Part shown: piece by piece, positions 11,361 to 22,499 of the stretch | Layout: each line of letters opens with the position of its first letter | How positions within the stretch are numbered: position 1 is the stretch's first letter | NCBI GenBank assembly: GCA_029718625.1 | Contig: CM056379.1 | Location: 69,372,670-69,436,669 of the forward strand | Reading direction: 5' to 3' | Source: Synaphobranchus kaupii | Lineage: Eukaryota; Chordata; Actinopteri; Anguilliformes; Synaphobranchidae | DNA length: 64,000 nt | The notes under the pieces: generated by a model | Told to the model about the DNA's origin: nothing | Databases searched by the model: none | Seen by the model: the letters and a program-made list of their open reading frames with translations, nothing else | Translations under genes and position numbers: made by a program

Positions 11361-11924
11361 AATAGTATTATAATTTCTAAACAGTGAATCCAATGTTTAT
11401 ACAAATACTCTCTAATAAATTTAATGTTAAGTGTTTTGTTACTTATCCTTTGTAGGCTATCATCAATTCTTAATGTATTATCGTAAATTCATAATTTTCC
11501 TAGTAGTTCATTTTATGGTGACGTTGTGTTATGTGTGAAAAGGATAAACTGAACAGAGCTGAAGTGAAGAAATGAATGAAGACATAAGAAATGTTGGCCG
11601 AGGCAAGCGTTGAAGGTTCGGTTTCCACAGTGAGTCTAGACATGACCGCGGCACAAGAGCACAGCAGGCTCCACACAGAATAATTTCTTGTCTGCCTTTG
11701 TGTGAGATTAAAATATGTAGCCAATGGCAGTTATTTATAGAATTTTTTTTTTTACATTAACGCAACAACGCGATGTTAACCAGATGATATTCTGCGTTGA
11801 AACTTTTTTCTTTGCTTGACAAATGGCCATGGGATAGGCTACCTGTGCCCATTACGTTAGCTAGCCTATTGCATTACTGCCATGTCCAGTGACTGGATTG
11901 TTTAACTAACAGGCTACAAGTGGA
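11361..11924. other. Unassigned DNA
   Basis: No gene or repeat end is recognised. The 74-codon minus-strand frame at 11500-11724 has no domain signature. Confidence 0.35.
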
Positions 11925-12110
11925 CAGTTAATATTGTAAACTTGTCTGTGCCTTTGCAATAAAAAACATTCTTCTATGAGAAAACCAGAACATGTGCACA
12001 CTGTTTGAGTCCAAAATGAAATTACACTTTAGTACCAACCAGGCGGGGTACGAACTTACGTCTCTCGCATTCTAAGGCTTGACGCTAACCAGAAGAGGAT
12101 ACAGTCACGT
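11925..12110 (-). repeat. tRNA-derived SINE-like copy 1
   Basis: On the minus strand a tRNA-like head (box-A-like TGGTTAGCGTCAAGC, T-loop GTTCGTACCCC at about 12043-12053) is followed by an AT-rich body. The body contains TTTTTATTGCAAAGGCA and AATATTAACTGT, which recur in the neighbouring copy at 12193-12405. It is diverged. It would not work as a tRNA because the stems do not pair fully. Confidence 0.5.
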
Positions 12111-12192
12111 GATATAGGCTATAGGCCATTTGTCAGTGTCCATCTGACTTTCACCATTTCGCTGTCATACAAGTGAAATACAAGTGAAACAT

Positions 12193-12405
12193 TGAACAGT
12201 TAATATTGGAAACGTCTTTTGCCTTTGCAATAAAAATACGTTTGTTAATGTGAAAATAATAACAGTGTAATAAATTAAAAGTATTTAACAGTTGCACATT
12301 GTTTTTGTCGAAAAAAACTTTGTGTCCTGTTGGGCTCGAACCCCCAATCCTCTGTGTGAGAGGCAGCAACTGTAACCAGTACATCACAGCAGCTTCATGG
12401 AATAC
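12193..12405 (-). repeat. tRNA-derived SINE-like copy 2
   Basis: On the minus strand a tRNA-like head reads TACTGGTTACAGTTGCTGCC with box B GGTTCGAGCCC. A body follows that matches copy 1 (TTTTTATTGCAAAGGCA, AATATTAACTGT). The two copies lie head to tail with a spacing of about 265 bp, which suggests tandem duplication or repeated insertion. Confidence 0.55.
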
Positions 12406-13440
12406 ACAAGGCCATATAGCGGTTTTGTCTGTGATTCTGTGATGTGTGCAAATTAGTTTGAAGCGTTTTTATTGGGCGATAAGCTTGGGAGAGCAGGTAT
12501 GCGATGTTTTTATCCAATGGGGAGAATTATTCTTTGAGGGTACAGAGGCAGGCAGGTAGTGAGGGTCTCTGGGTAGGCAGGAAAAATGGGAAGAAGAATG
12601 AGAAGAAGAAGAAGAATCAGAAGAGGAAGGAGTTGCAGGGTTAGGTAATTGACCAGTGTTCTCTTGCTCACTCCCTCTTACTCTCTATCCATCCCATTGT
12701 GTGCAGAGCATGAGTACAGTGTGTAATATGCTGGACATGCCTGTGTTTGTCCTAAAGTTGTATGCACATAAATCAGCACTATGCGCTGTGGGGGATGTGT
12801 GTACTGTACTGTGGGTTTTTATGTGTCTGTATTACCTATCGGGATGTGTTATATTATGTTTGTATGTCAAGGTTGCTTTAAACCGGATTAAAAATTGACA
12901 AGCGCAAGGTAATGCACGCTTTGATACAGGCTGTTCTATTTCTTTTCATTATTATGTGTTTATTTTTATAATAATTTGCTATTATCTGTTAATTCCTGAA
13001 TAAATATAAGATGGGGAGTAGGGAATAGACCAATAGTCTTTCACTCTCTCTGAATTAAAGATCTATAGGACAGTATTAAGGGGAGGAGGACACGAATGCT
13101 ATTGTCCTTATTTAATGGTTAAATGGTTAACAATTTTCAATGAGCAACAAGCAGGCAATTACTTTAATGTGCCTGAATACCCATGTGAAGAAAAACACAT
13201 GGAAGAAAAGGGTAAGCCACCAAGAATTCAAGGTAGTGAAGTTGGAAGTCGGCTCAGTTCTACTTATTTTTTTTATTTTTTTACATAACCTATTTACCTC
13301 GGTCTCCTATTTGCCATGAACCATGGGCCATGGGGTCTTCAAATTTACCAAGCTTAGATATCAACATGTGCATCAAATGTCTAAATGTTTTTTTTTTTAT
13401 TTTGGAAAAATAGTGATAGTTTGATCTACCTGTTTGATTC
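12406..13440. other. Unassigned DNA upstream of the split L1
   Basis: Contains a purine-rich GAA tract at about 12590-12630 and T-rich runs at 13265-13280 and 13386-13400. Part of it may be the 5' region or decayed ORF1 of the L1 that begins its recognisable EN domain at 13441, but I cannot read an ORF1. Confidence 0.35.
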
Positions 13441-13748
13441 ATGGTTGAGATAAATATTATTTCTTTAAATGTTAATGGATTGAATAACCCTAATAAGAGG
13501 AAAAAAACTCTTCAAAAACTGAAAAACAATAAAGGGAGTATACTGTTCCTCCAGGAAACGCATCTGTCTAACGAAGAACACAAAAAATTTGAAAAGATTG
13601 CTAATGCACAGGTTTTCGCTAGCTCTTACAATTCAGCAAGAAGGGGAGTAGCCATAGTTATTAAATTCCATATTCCGTTTGTAAAGTCTAAATGTTTGTT
13701 TGATCGAGAAGGAAATCTTGATAGTAGGCAGAATATCCTCAGTGGAAA
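13441..13748 (+). pseudogene. L1 ORF2, N-terminal APE endonuclease segment
   Basis: The start MVEINIISLNVNGLNN with QETHLS is the classic beginning of an L1 APE-type endonuclease, which nicks target DNA to prime reverse transcription. N in SLNVNGLN and E in LQETHL are expected active-site residues. The homology runs to about ILSGN and is cut at 13748 by the LTR of the ERV. Confidence 0.82.
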
Positions 13749-14511
13749 TGTCGGGTAAGTGAGGATTAGGTAAAATGTGTATTTTCTGAATCCAGCGGTT
13801 CCAAGAGTCAATGCCCTTGTTAAAACATTCAGCACTCTGAATACTGAACACAAGCGATATTGCCTGCTAGAAACCCTCACTTAACCTACATTCAAAATAA
13901 GCTTTACGTGATTTAATTTAATAATTATTATAAAAAATGACAATCATCAATTAAATCGCCGAATTCTTTGATAGGTAAGTCGAACAGTAACCTGGTGGAT
14001 CAACCAACAAGCCAAAACAGAGTCTAAATCAGGTCTTGAGATTAAGTAATTTTATTAAATGAAAACATTCAATTAGAATAATGACTGGGAATCATTCATT
14101 CACAAAGGAATGTAGACTGACTACTTATAATTCACAAAAGGAAGACATTAAACCAGACATTAATTTGAATATACCAGTAAAAGAGAGATAAGCCAAAAAT
14201 TGCCAATATTATTTACCCTCCAGCTGAACAGGAACAAAAGGAAACGCACAAGGAACCAAAAAGGATGACTTCTTCACCAAACACTCCAAAACTGACTAAC
14301 TTCTTTTTCTGCGGTACACTCATAAAATACCTCCACAGGAAGACAATCCCTGTCCTGATTGGGTTAAGGGGTGGGGGAGGGGTCATTTATGACAAAGACT
14401 GGCTTATCTTTGATGTTGGGGGGGTGAGAGTGAGAGAGAGACAGAGAGCGACAGAGATAGAGAGAAGGGGGGGGGGGGGGGTACTTATATCTAAAAATTA
14501 GATATCCTACA
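13749..14511 (-). repeat. 3' LTR of the ERV
   Basis: Read on the minus strand the LTR starts TGTAGGATATC at 14511 and ends TTACCCGACA at 13749, giving 763 bp with TG...CA ends. A polyadenylation signal AATAAA (minus strand) lies at 14051-14056. A purine-rich tract (AAGAGAGGGATG) directly precedes the TG end. A GA-rich block and a run of about 14 G lie inside at 14428-14482. There is no second LTR to compare with. Confidence 0.65.
14051..14056 (-). promoter_or_regulatory. Polyadenylation signal in the ERV LTR
   Basis: AATAAA on the minus strand within the LTR, in the expected central part. It is a hexamer match only. Confidence 0.45.
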
Positions 14512-14523
14512 TCCCTCTCTTGT
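14512..14523 (-). other. Polypurine tract of the ERV
   Basis: On the minus strand the purine stretch AAGAGAGGGATG abuts the LTR start TGTAGG. This is the expected second-strand primer site and supports the LTR boundary. Confidence 0.55.
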
Positions 14524-14737
14524 AAGAATAGGTGCATGCACCCGCTAAAAACCTATTCTTACATCACCAAATCGGAATCACATTACACATTTGGACATTG
14601 AAGATGCAGTTACCTGCTAACAACAAAAATAACTGTCCAAATGGTTCACCAACCATTTTTAAAACATTTAGTCCATGCCCAGTTTAATAGTCCCTTTGTG
14701 ATCTGCTGGCCAGCAGATATATGGACACACTGACGTA

Positions 14738-15903
14738 CAGTGCATCCGGAAAGTATTCACAGCGCTTCACTTTTTCCACATTTTGTTCTGTTACAGCCTT
14801 ATTCCAAAATTGATTAAATTCATTTTTTCCCTCAAAATTCTACACACAACATCCCATAATGACAAAGTGAAAACATGTTTTTAGGATTTTTTTCAAATTT
14901 ATTAAAAATCAAAAACTAAAATTTCTCATTTACATAAGTATTCATACCCTTGGCTTTAACGTATTTTTAAAGTATCATATTTCATATTTGGTTGCATATC
15001 CTGTACATGCTGTTACATCCTGAAGTCTGTGACCATCAACATCAAAAAACTGTCGATATCTTATTTTCAGGTACTGTTACAAGCGATACTATAACCTCTC
15101 TGCATTTGAATGGATCTCTATGGAAATTGGGGGGTGATACTAGATTCAGCTGTAAATTACACTGGTACAGTATGGAACACATGGCTGGCTAAATGGCTGT
15201 AAGTTATCAAGGGTCTGAGCTATCAAACGAGCCCCAAACCAGCACTCTGTTGCCAGATATGGAGTAGATGTGGATGGATCACTGCAAGGGTTATTTCTCT
15301 GGACTCATTTTCCTATAGAACTCTATGGGGAAAAAAGTCAGGAGAAACAACCCTTAAAGTGATCCATCCACATCTACTGCATATCTGGCAGCAGAGTGAT
15401 GGTTTGAGGCTCGTTTGATACCTTAGACCCTTGATGACTTACAGCCATTTCGCCAGTCATGTGTTTCATACTGTACCAGCATAATTTACAGCTGAATCTA
15501 GTCTCACCCCCCAATTTCCATAGAGATCCATTCAAATGCAGAGAGGTTATAGTATCGCTTGTAACAGTACCTGAAAATAAGATATCGACAGTTTTTTGAT
15601 GTTGATGGTCACAGACTTCAGGAAGTAACAGCATGTAAAGGATATGCGACCAAATATGAAATATGATACTTTAAAAATACGTTAAAGCAAAGGGTATGAA
15701 TACTTATGTAAATGAGAAATTTTAGTTTTTGATTTTTAATAAATTTGAAAAAATTCCTAAAAACATGTTTTCACTTTGTCATTATGTGGTGCTGTGCGTA
15801 GAATTTTAAGGGAAAAAATGAATTTAATCAATTTTGGAATAAGGCTGTAACAGAACAAAATGTGGAAAAAGTGAAGCGCTGTGAATACTTTCCGGATGCA
15901 CTG
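14738..15903. mobile_element. Palindromic Tc1-type MITE (copy 1)
   Basis: Flanked by TA at 14736-14737 and 15904-15905. The ends read CAGTGCATCCGGAAAGTATT and its complement. The inverted symmetry continues through the whole 1166 bp, including inner blocks such as GGATCACTGCAAGGGTT and its altered mirror, so the element is one long hairpin with a short loop at about 15315. The internal open frames are mirror images and non-coding. A close relative is at 61074-62222. Confidence 0.88.
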
Positions 15904-15905
15904 TA

Positions 15906-17194
15906 TGTCCCACGATGATCCAGTGTGGTGCGGAGTCATATCTCTATTAGACACTCTTTTGTGTCGCTGCTGTTATGACACCCTGGTTCAGTCTCTTCCT
16001 TCTCCAGTGTCCAGGTATCTAGACTGGCAAGGGACAAGAGGTTCCCTGGACTTCGGGTAACATGCAGTGCTTTTTCCATTAATGCAACCTACTCCACAGT
16101 GTCTCTACCAGTTCTGCACGGCGTGCGGGGGCTCTGTCTCCTGTGACAGGAAGCTGGACGATCCACAGGTGGCAAAGTGCAGTCAGGACCTCTCTTCTGA
16201 CGGGCAGGGAAGCGCCTCTTTCCCTGTCGGAATCCATTTTGGCTCCTTTAGCCTGGATCCAATTGGGTGGACTGCTGACGGCAGTTGCTTAGGCTAGCTT
16301 CCTGCGGCAGGCTGTGTGACCGGTTGCACTTGTTTGCACTTATGTCTGTGGGTGTCCTTTAGGGAATGGCAGGAGAAGACTGTGTGAGTTGAGGGCTTGG
16401 GCATTATCACTCACAGCAACATGTGAAGAGCGGAACAATTAATGATAGCACTGCATGTTATGACCGCTGTCAGTCCATGCAGGGGAACCTTACGGACAGG
16501 GTTTACCATCCACGGGATTGCCAGACATGGCTGAAGATGAATTAAATGAGTGTGTTTATGGGACAAAAGGATGTAAAAAAGCCCATTTAGTTGCAACAAA
16601 GTCATTATTCTTCTGGTGGCTAAAGTGTGCTGAGGAGAGAGCACGCCGTATGTCAAGGGACATTGAGCAAATCCTACCCTTTAAAGGAGCGTGGCAGATT
16701 CCGTCTCACCCATTGTTACCAAGCTGGCAATTATATTATACATGTTAATTATGCAGTCCTGCGGGGGAGGGAGATAACATCCTCCTCTCTTGTCCCCTCT
16801 AATATCTTTCTCATTATATCGCCTAACTCGCTATTCCTTCTGTCAACATGCTCGATGCACGGCTAGCAGTCATAACCTTATGCATAGCATATGACCCTCG
16901 CTCACATGCAGGTATCTGTTCCGTCACTGCGCAGTCCAGTAAATGTGTGCATCGTAAGATTTATGTGACAGCACATATGTATAATATGTTTGAGGTATAC
17001 GTGTGGTTAGTTAGTCTTGCCGGGATGCCAGCCAGCTGGTCAGCCAAGGTGCCCGCACTCAGTCACAAAGGCAGCAGTACCACTCTGCCTTCCGTTTCTC
17101 TCTGATGCAGTCACTGTCCTTGGCTGCCCCTCCAGCACAGCACCCACAGCTCTGAAAGAATATAAAATAATATGATTAACATTCTGATTATATT
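15906..17194 (-). other. 3' region of the ERV without a clear ORF
   Basis: This stretch lies between the ORFs downstream of env and the LTR. I see no long open frame in the viral sense. It contains the inverted copy of 210 bp at 16521-16730. Whether the rest is viral 3' untranslated sequence or another insertion cannot be settled by eye. Confidence 0.4.
16521..16730 (+). repeat. 210-bp inverted copy of the start of the ERV downstream ORF
   Basis: This plus-strand block is the exact reverse complement of 18028-18237 as far as I can compare by eye. It carries the first 68 or so codons of the ORF that begins at 18231. The inner edge lies about 4 bp short of a splice-donor-like CAAGGTAAAC next to 18024, and the outer edge lies next to the AG before the ATG. 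Confidence 0.85.
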
Positions 17195-17725
17195 TTACTG
17201 ATCATCATAAGGGGAAGTGTACTTGTACAGTTTTCCGGTGTCCCAAGTTTTATCCAGGGCACGCAAACCCGGAGAGCTTGCCCAAAGCTCATCACCGGAG
17301 TTTGTCAAATACATGGAATAATGCAATGGTAAGCAGTCTACCGTTTTGAACATTGACCTTGGCCACTTACGTCTACAGCTAGGTGCAGCAGGTATCTGTA
17401 CTGTGGCTTTAAAACAAAACTGCACCTCTTTACATGTGATCACTCCAAGGCGAAATGTTCGTGTTCTTCTACTGTGTTTGCATATGTCAAGGAGATAGGG
17501 CTTCTTACCCCAGTGGCATTCTAAGGCTATCCCCACCATCTGTGGGTCGTCTATAATCCAATCAGCTTTACGAAATTCAGAATGCGCTGCATATATTGGT
17601 ACTAAAAATTGATCACGATAGGGCATTACAGTAGTACATCTACAGTCAAATGGGCATCCTGCCATGCCACTCCATGTGTGCTTCATTTTATGCATTTTAC
17701 CTTGTACACCTCTGAGGTGACCCAT
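17195..17725 (-). CDS. ERV downstream ORF B, 176 aa, unknown function
   Basis: This intact minus-strand frame lies 3' of env, where complex retroviruses keep accessory genes. It has no domain I recognise. It is rich in Cys, His and basic residues (FDCRCTT, SRRTRTFRLG). The block around CKEVQFCFKAT resembles VKEVQFMATAW in the upstream ORF A, and CRCTT...FLVPIYAA resembles CHTEI...FLSVMLGS, so the two may be duplicates. It overlaps ORF A by 43 nt in another frame. The ATG at 17725 is the first in frame. It could also be a downstream exon of ORF A. Confidence 0.5.
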   Translation of the reverse strand: MGHLRGVQGKMHKMKHTWSGMAGCPFDCRCTTVMPYRDQFLVPIYAAHSEFRKADWIIDDPQMVGIALECHWGKKPYLLDICKHSRRTRTFRLGVITCKEVQFCFKATVQIPAAPSCRRKWPRSMFKTVDCLPLHYSMYLTNSGDELWASSPGLRALDKTWDTGKLYKYTSPYDDQ

Positions 17726-18231
17726 CCGCCATATGTTTTCACACGGCTGGATATTCTGGTTCCAAATCGCATCAGTGCATGTGTATTATAAAAAGTGCAG
17801 ACTGCAGGTCTAGTTGTGAACAAAATATCAGAACCTAACATAACACTGAGAAACACTTCTTTTGTGTTGATAGAGATCTCTGTATGGCAGTGGTCAATGA
17901 CAATCCTTAACCAAGCTGTGGCCATAAACTGTACTTCTTTTACTGAAATACCCCTAAGTCCTAGGGTCTCTCTACTCCTATGTCCTATGATTTTTACACA
18001 CTTCAGCTGGATCTCAGGTTTACCTTGTTGCCAGCTTGGTAACAATGGGTGAGACGGAATCTGCCACGCTCCTTTAAAGGGTAGGATTTGCTCAATGTCC
18101 CTTGACATACGGCGTGCTCTCTCCTCAGCACACTTTAGCCACCAGAAGAATAATGACTTTGTTGCAACTAAATGGGCTTTTTTACATCCTTTTGTCCCAT
18201 AAACACACTCATTTAATTCATCTTCAGCCAT
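17683..18231 (-). CDS. ERV downstream ORF A, 182 aa, unknown function
   Basis: Intact minus-strand frame starting at ATG 18231, which follows a splice-acceptor-like CTGCCCCAG by two bases. That fits translation from a spliced viral mRNA. The N-terminal third is rich in Trp, Lys and Arg (FFWWLKCAEERARRMSRD). A donor-like CAAGGTAAAC lies inside at about 18024. I know of no matching domain. It follows env by about 200 bp. Its first 210 bp are duplicated in inverse orientation at 16521-16730. A role as a retroviral accessory protein is inferred from position only. Confidence 0.55.
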   Translation of the reverse strand: MAEDELNECVYGTKGCKKAHLVATKSLFFWWLKCAEERARRMSRDIEQILPFKGAWQIPSHPLLPSWQQGKPEIQLKCVKIIGHRSRETLGLRGISVKEVQFMATAWLRIVIDHCHTEISINTKEVFLSVMLGSDILFTTRPAVCTFYNTHALMRFGTRISSRVKTYGGWVTSEVYKVKCIK

Positions 18232-18237
18232 GTCTGG
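18028..18237 (-). repeat. 210-bp source block of the inverted duplication
   Basis: Matches 16521-16730 as a perfect reverse complement over the compared length. The two copies are separated by about 1.3 kb of ERV sequence. Confidence 0.85.
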
Positions 18238-18437
18238 GGCAGGTTTCCAGAGGCATCTAAACTAAGTATATATTCTGCTATATAGCGCAGTTTCCTAATT
18301 TATCTACTTCTAACTACAGCTTTCTGTTTGCCTGCTCCAGAAGTGGCTAAAAAGTCCCTCAGATGCACAACCAAAAAACCTCCCACTGTTGTCTAGGAAG
18401 GAGAAAAAGATTGCACCTCTCTTACACCTCTTACGTT

Positions 18438-21400
18438 CTACCCATAGTAGTCAGGTTGTTCATATGTCGGGGCTTGCACATTTTCATATTTTGTCAGCTG
18501 GACTGTGGTTACTTCAGTGTTCACTTTCTGGTGTTTTACGAGCCCCAGACGATGCTCTTCCGCTGCCTCACTCACTTTCATAACCAGCGGATATGCTCCC
18601 ACAATTCTGGTGAGAAAATATCTCAGAACAGGTAACAAACAACACAGCAGTATTGCCACACATATCAGTGTTACCATAATTATGGCACCTGCCTTTGCAA
18701 ACCACGCTCCCCATTTTCCAAGGTAATTGTGCAACCAGTCCCAGATCTCATGTCCAAATCCTGCATTGTCTGTCACTTCCTGTCTCAGTCCCTTCAGTTT
18801 TATCATAGCCTTTGTGAATGTTCCATTAGGTGAAGTATTATTTGGGATGAAAGTACAACAGTGGTCCCCGAAAAGAACGCACACTCCACCTCTCTCTGAC
18901 AGTACCCAGTCCAATGCCTGTCTGTTCTGTCCAGTCATCCTGCTTGTAGCAGATAGCTGCTCTCCTAATGCAGTCAGCGCATCTTCCGTATAGTTAATAA
19001 ATCTCTGCTGGTTGTAATATATGTTATTTATCCACTCCGCATTTTTAGTAGGGCTTACCCACAGAAGAACTGACTCAAATCCTGCTGCAATCTCATTTCT
19101 GGCCTTGTACTCATTTGGAATTCCCCTGGGCTGTCCTATGACATCTATCCATACTCGTGGGTCAGGCTCATAACTTCTCTTTGCTCTCTGGGCTGCTTTA
19201 GGGAACATTACCACTACCGGGTGTAACGGGGACGTGACGTGTGAGGTGGGAGGAGCCAAACGCAGCAAGGGGATACTTTAAGCCCTAAGGCGGGAAACCC
19301 CACAGTTAAGGGAGGAGACGAGACAAGAACACACGTACCAAAGCTACAGAATGGCTCTCTGTCACACACTAATGAGTAGAAGTGCAAACGCCAAGCTTTC
19401 AACAAGAAAACCAAATAAGGCCAATGGAACAGAGCACAAGATTCCCATACTTCTACGAGCAAAGTGACAGAAGAAAGAGCCAGAAACAACAAACGCCCTG
19501 TCTCGGCAATGAGACGCATGAGAACAGGCGAGTAGCATAAAAGGTACACATAAAACACACACAACCAACAAACACTGAAAACTAATAGGAATTAGTATAG
19601 CAAGGGGCGAAAGGAACGGGGATCTAAAGTTCCAAGGCTACTACCGAGGGCTCGCAGTCAAACGCAAACATGTCCATAGCATCGTCCAAGCTCCATTATA
19701 AGGAGGGACACACCCAGAGAACGAACAGAACTACAGTTCCGAACAAAATTGTCCCGCAGGTGAAAAGGACGAACAGGACAGCAGCACCGGACATCACCGG
19801 CTAAAAGACTAACACAAGTTAAATAGAAAATAAATTCCGTGCCTCTTGATAAAGAGGAATGTAACGAGGCGAAGGAACAGAGATAACGTTCCATGGCTAG
19901 TTTCATAGGCTCGCAGTCAAAAGCAGAGAACAAAGGGGTAAACGCCCGATCTTCCAGGAGAGAAACATTTTACAGGCGAGCCGACGGAGCACCGTCGTCC
20001 CATAATTTTAGAATCAAACATAACTGACGCAAGCTTAATTGAAAACACACGCCCTAGCCTCTCAGTAATGGGAAATGTAATGAGGCGAAAAGAACAGAGC
20101 TAACGTTCTGAGACTATTTTCAAAAGCGCGCAATCCCGCACACACATGTCCATAGCATCACCCAAGCTCCATATAAGGAGAGACTCACCCAGAGAACAAA
20201 CAGAACTACAGTTCCAAACAAAATCGTCCCACAGGTAAAAAGGGCGAACAGGACAGCTGTAACAAAACACCAATGCAACCTTAACAGAAAATAGCACGCA
20301 CTGCCTCTCAATAACGGGAAATGTAATGAGGCGGAGGAACAGAGATAACGTTCCATGGTTACTTTCATAAACGCGCGATCAAACACAAACAGGTCCATAG
20401 CATCGTCCAAGCTCCATATAAGGAGGGACACACCCGGAGAATGAACAGAACTACAGTTCCAAACAAAATCGTCCCGCAGGTGAAAAGGACGAACAGGAAC
20501 AGCTGTATCAAAAGACCAACGCAAACTTAATCGAAAATAACCGACCTGCCTCAAAGAATAATTAAAACCCTAAAGTTAGTATGATACAAACGCCCTGTCT
20601 CTTAGTAAGGGGCAATGGATCTAGGTAGAACGACAAACAAAGGACAGACCAGAAAGCGGAGACTGAAATGAGCACACCAAACAGAAATTCAACCTGCAAG
20701 CTCAAAGCACCAAGGCAAGTACCGCAAAACTCCAATAAAATCACAACGGAGCAAAACGGTCTCCTTAAAACCTAGATCCAATCATACGATTAAAACTCTA
20801 AAAGGGCAAAATAAACCGCACACAAAACAGCACAAATAATACCAGAAAATACACCACAGAACAAACAATCACAATTAACAATTAATATCAAAGCCCAGAA
20901 CAAAAGGAACATGGGCTTAAATAGCTCACCGGCATTACATCCCAGCTGTGAACACTGATTACTTACTCCGTGGAAAGAAGGGACGGAGCCAAAACTCCAC
21001 CAACGGAGCAGCGCCCACGTGTGGCGACCGAGGAACACGACCACAAGGGAAAAAGGGTCATAAACCATGACACCGGGTCCATCAGCATTATTCTAGCACG
21101 TCCCTGTCCAATTGCACGGCAACACATTATATATTCCTCCTCCGCACATCCAGAACATATCTGCTACTTTCCAATCCGCATGTATTATATGGTTACAGTT
21201 CGGTAGTACTGCGGTAACGTTCAACTCTGGTTCATATTGTGCTAATTGTGTTGGGTCCCTAGCATTACATGTCCATGTCAAGTGACATTTCCCTTCAAAT
21301 TGGCCCATTGGTACGGTTCCATTTTCTACCTTATAACACTCATAGGAGGTATTCAACAATTCAACATGCTTTAGATTTATCTGGGCTCCGTTTTTCCCTA

Positions 21401-22499
21401 GGAACAGGTCCCACATACTACACTCTGTATGGGGGTAATGTCCCCGTGAGGATCCTAACCTATCTAAGCATTGTATGGGACACTGCGTCGTTTTATATGC
21501 ATTCGTTATGTTGCGGTGATATTGCGCACACCACACATAATTATACGGGTTAGGGAGCGCCGTATATATGGGTCGTGCTTCAGCACATACTACACAATTT
21601 TCTGTAGTCTGCAACTTTGCTGTATAGTTTGCCCATTTCCACCACCTGTATTCTTTCGCTCGCTTTAGAGAGTGGAGTCTAGCAGGATCTACTGATTCGA
21701 GTTCTCTTTTCTGGATCTTTTTTGATGGTTCTACCGTCACTTGATCTTCTGACATTATAAACATTATAAAAGATCCTACTAACACTACCACTATGAATGC
21801 CAGTATAACTCCTGCTAGTTGTCCTCGCTTGTGTTTATCCTCTATGTCTGTTAGTAATTCTAACATGCACACTAATCCTAACCCTGTCATTACAAATACT
21901 ATTCCAAATATGGGCCATCTTGTTCTGGTTTTTACCGGATTTTCATCAGGTTCACTCTTGTTCTCGGGTTTCATTGTTTCATTTATACTTGTCAGATCAT
22001 CACTACCTTCTTCTCTTAGTTCTAATAGTGCAGGACTTTTAGTCAGAGTCATCTGTGTCAATTTCATCTCTGGGGGTAACAGTTCTGTCGGTTTCATCTC
22101 TGGGCCTACTGTCTCCGTCTGTGGGGTAGAGGTCTCCCAATTCCAGGGTGACCAGGTCTCTAAAGTCCAGTTGGCCAAACCCAATATCTCTATCAGCTGT
22201 GTCAGATTCAGTCCGTTCAAATCCAGCCCCCCTACCCCAAACTCCTCCTTCAGTTCCTCCATCAGCTCTGTCCAGTTCAGACTGCTCAAGCCTAGCTCCC
22301 CTCCCACTACCATTTCCTCGGAGCTCACTTTCAGTAACAGAGCTGCTAGCCAGTTGAGGTACAGTAGAAATCCCACTAGGCCCAGGCTGTTCATCCCTGT
22401 CCCGCATTTCCCTATCCTCACTCTGTTGTATGTTGGATTCTGCCCCCTCCTGATCCGGGGGTTGCCTATCATCACCTTCCTGAGCCTCACCTTGCTCAT
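18438..22499 (-). pseudogene. env: ERV envelope gene (env), interrupted by a solo LTR
   Basis: The surface part (21093-22499) has many glycosylation motifs and cysteine pairs. It is preceded by an unusually long leader with two hydrophobic stretches (about 21760-21935). The transmembrane part (18438-about 19216) starts near a furin-type site (RAKRS). It has the CX6CC motif (CVLFGDHCC), a membrane anchor (about 18590-18660) and a short tail with Tyr motifs. A solo LTR at 19222-21072 splits the gene, and a small frameshift lies just upstream of it. The encoded product would be the receptor-binding and fusion glycoprotein, not functional in this copy. Confidence 0.82.
19222..21072 (-). repeat. 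Solo LTR (copy 1) with 5-bp target duplication
   Basis: The 1851-bp block has TG...CA ends on either strand and is flanked by CCGGG at 19217-19221 and 21073-21077. Read on the minus strand it starts TGTCATGG and ends CCCCGTTACA, like Gypsy LTRs in this window; the strand is inferred from that. Inside, a unit of roughly 240 bp with AACAGAACTACAGTTCC recurs three to four times. The open frames across it are by-products of these repeats. No coding region of a parent element is present. Confidence 0.85.

Noticed and set aside
12330..12395. Possible tRNA gene (box B GGTTCGAGCCC)
   Set aside because: The anticodon stem and acceptor arm do not pair properly, and the body that follows matches the neighbouring SINE-like copy.
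19214..20554. Minus-strand open frames of 91-144 codons in the solo LTR
   Set aside because: They follow the internal 240-bp tandem repeats and repeat the same peptide with shifts. They are not conserved coding text.
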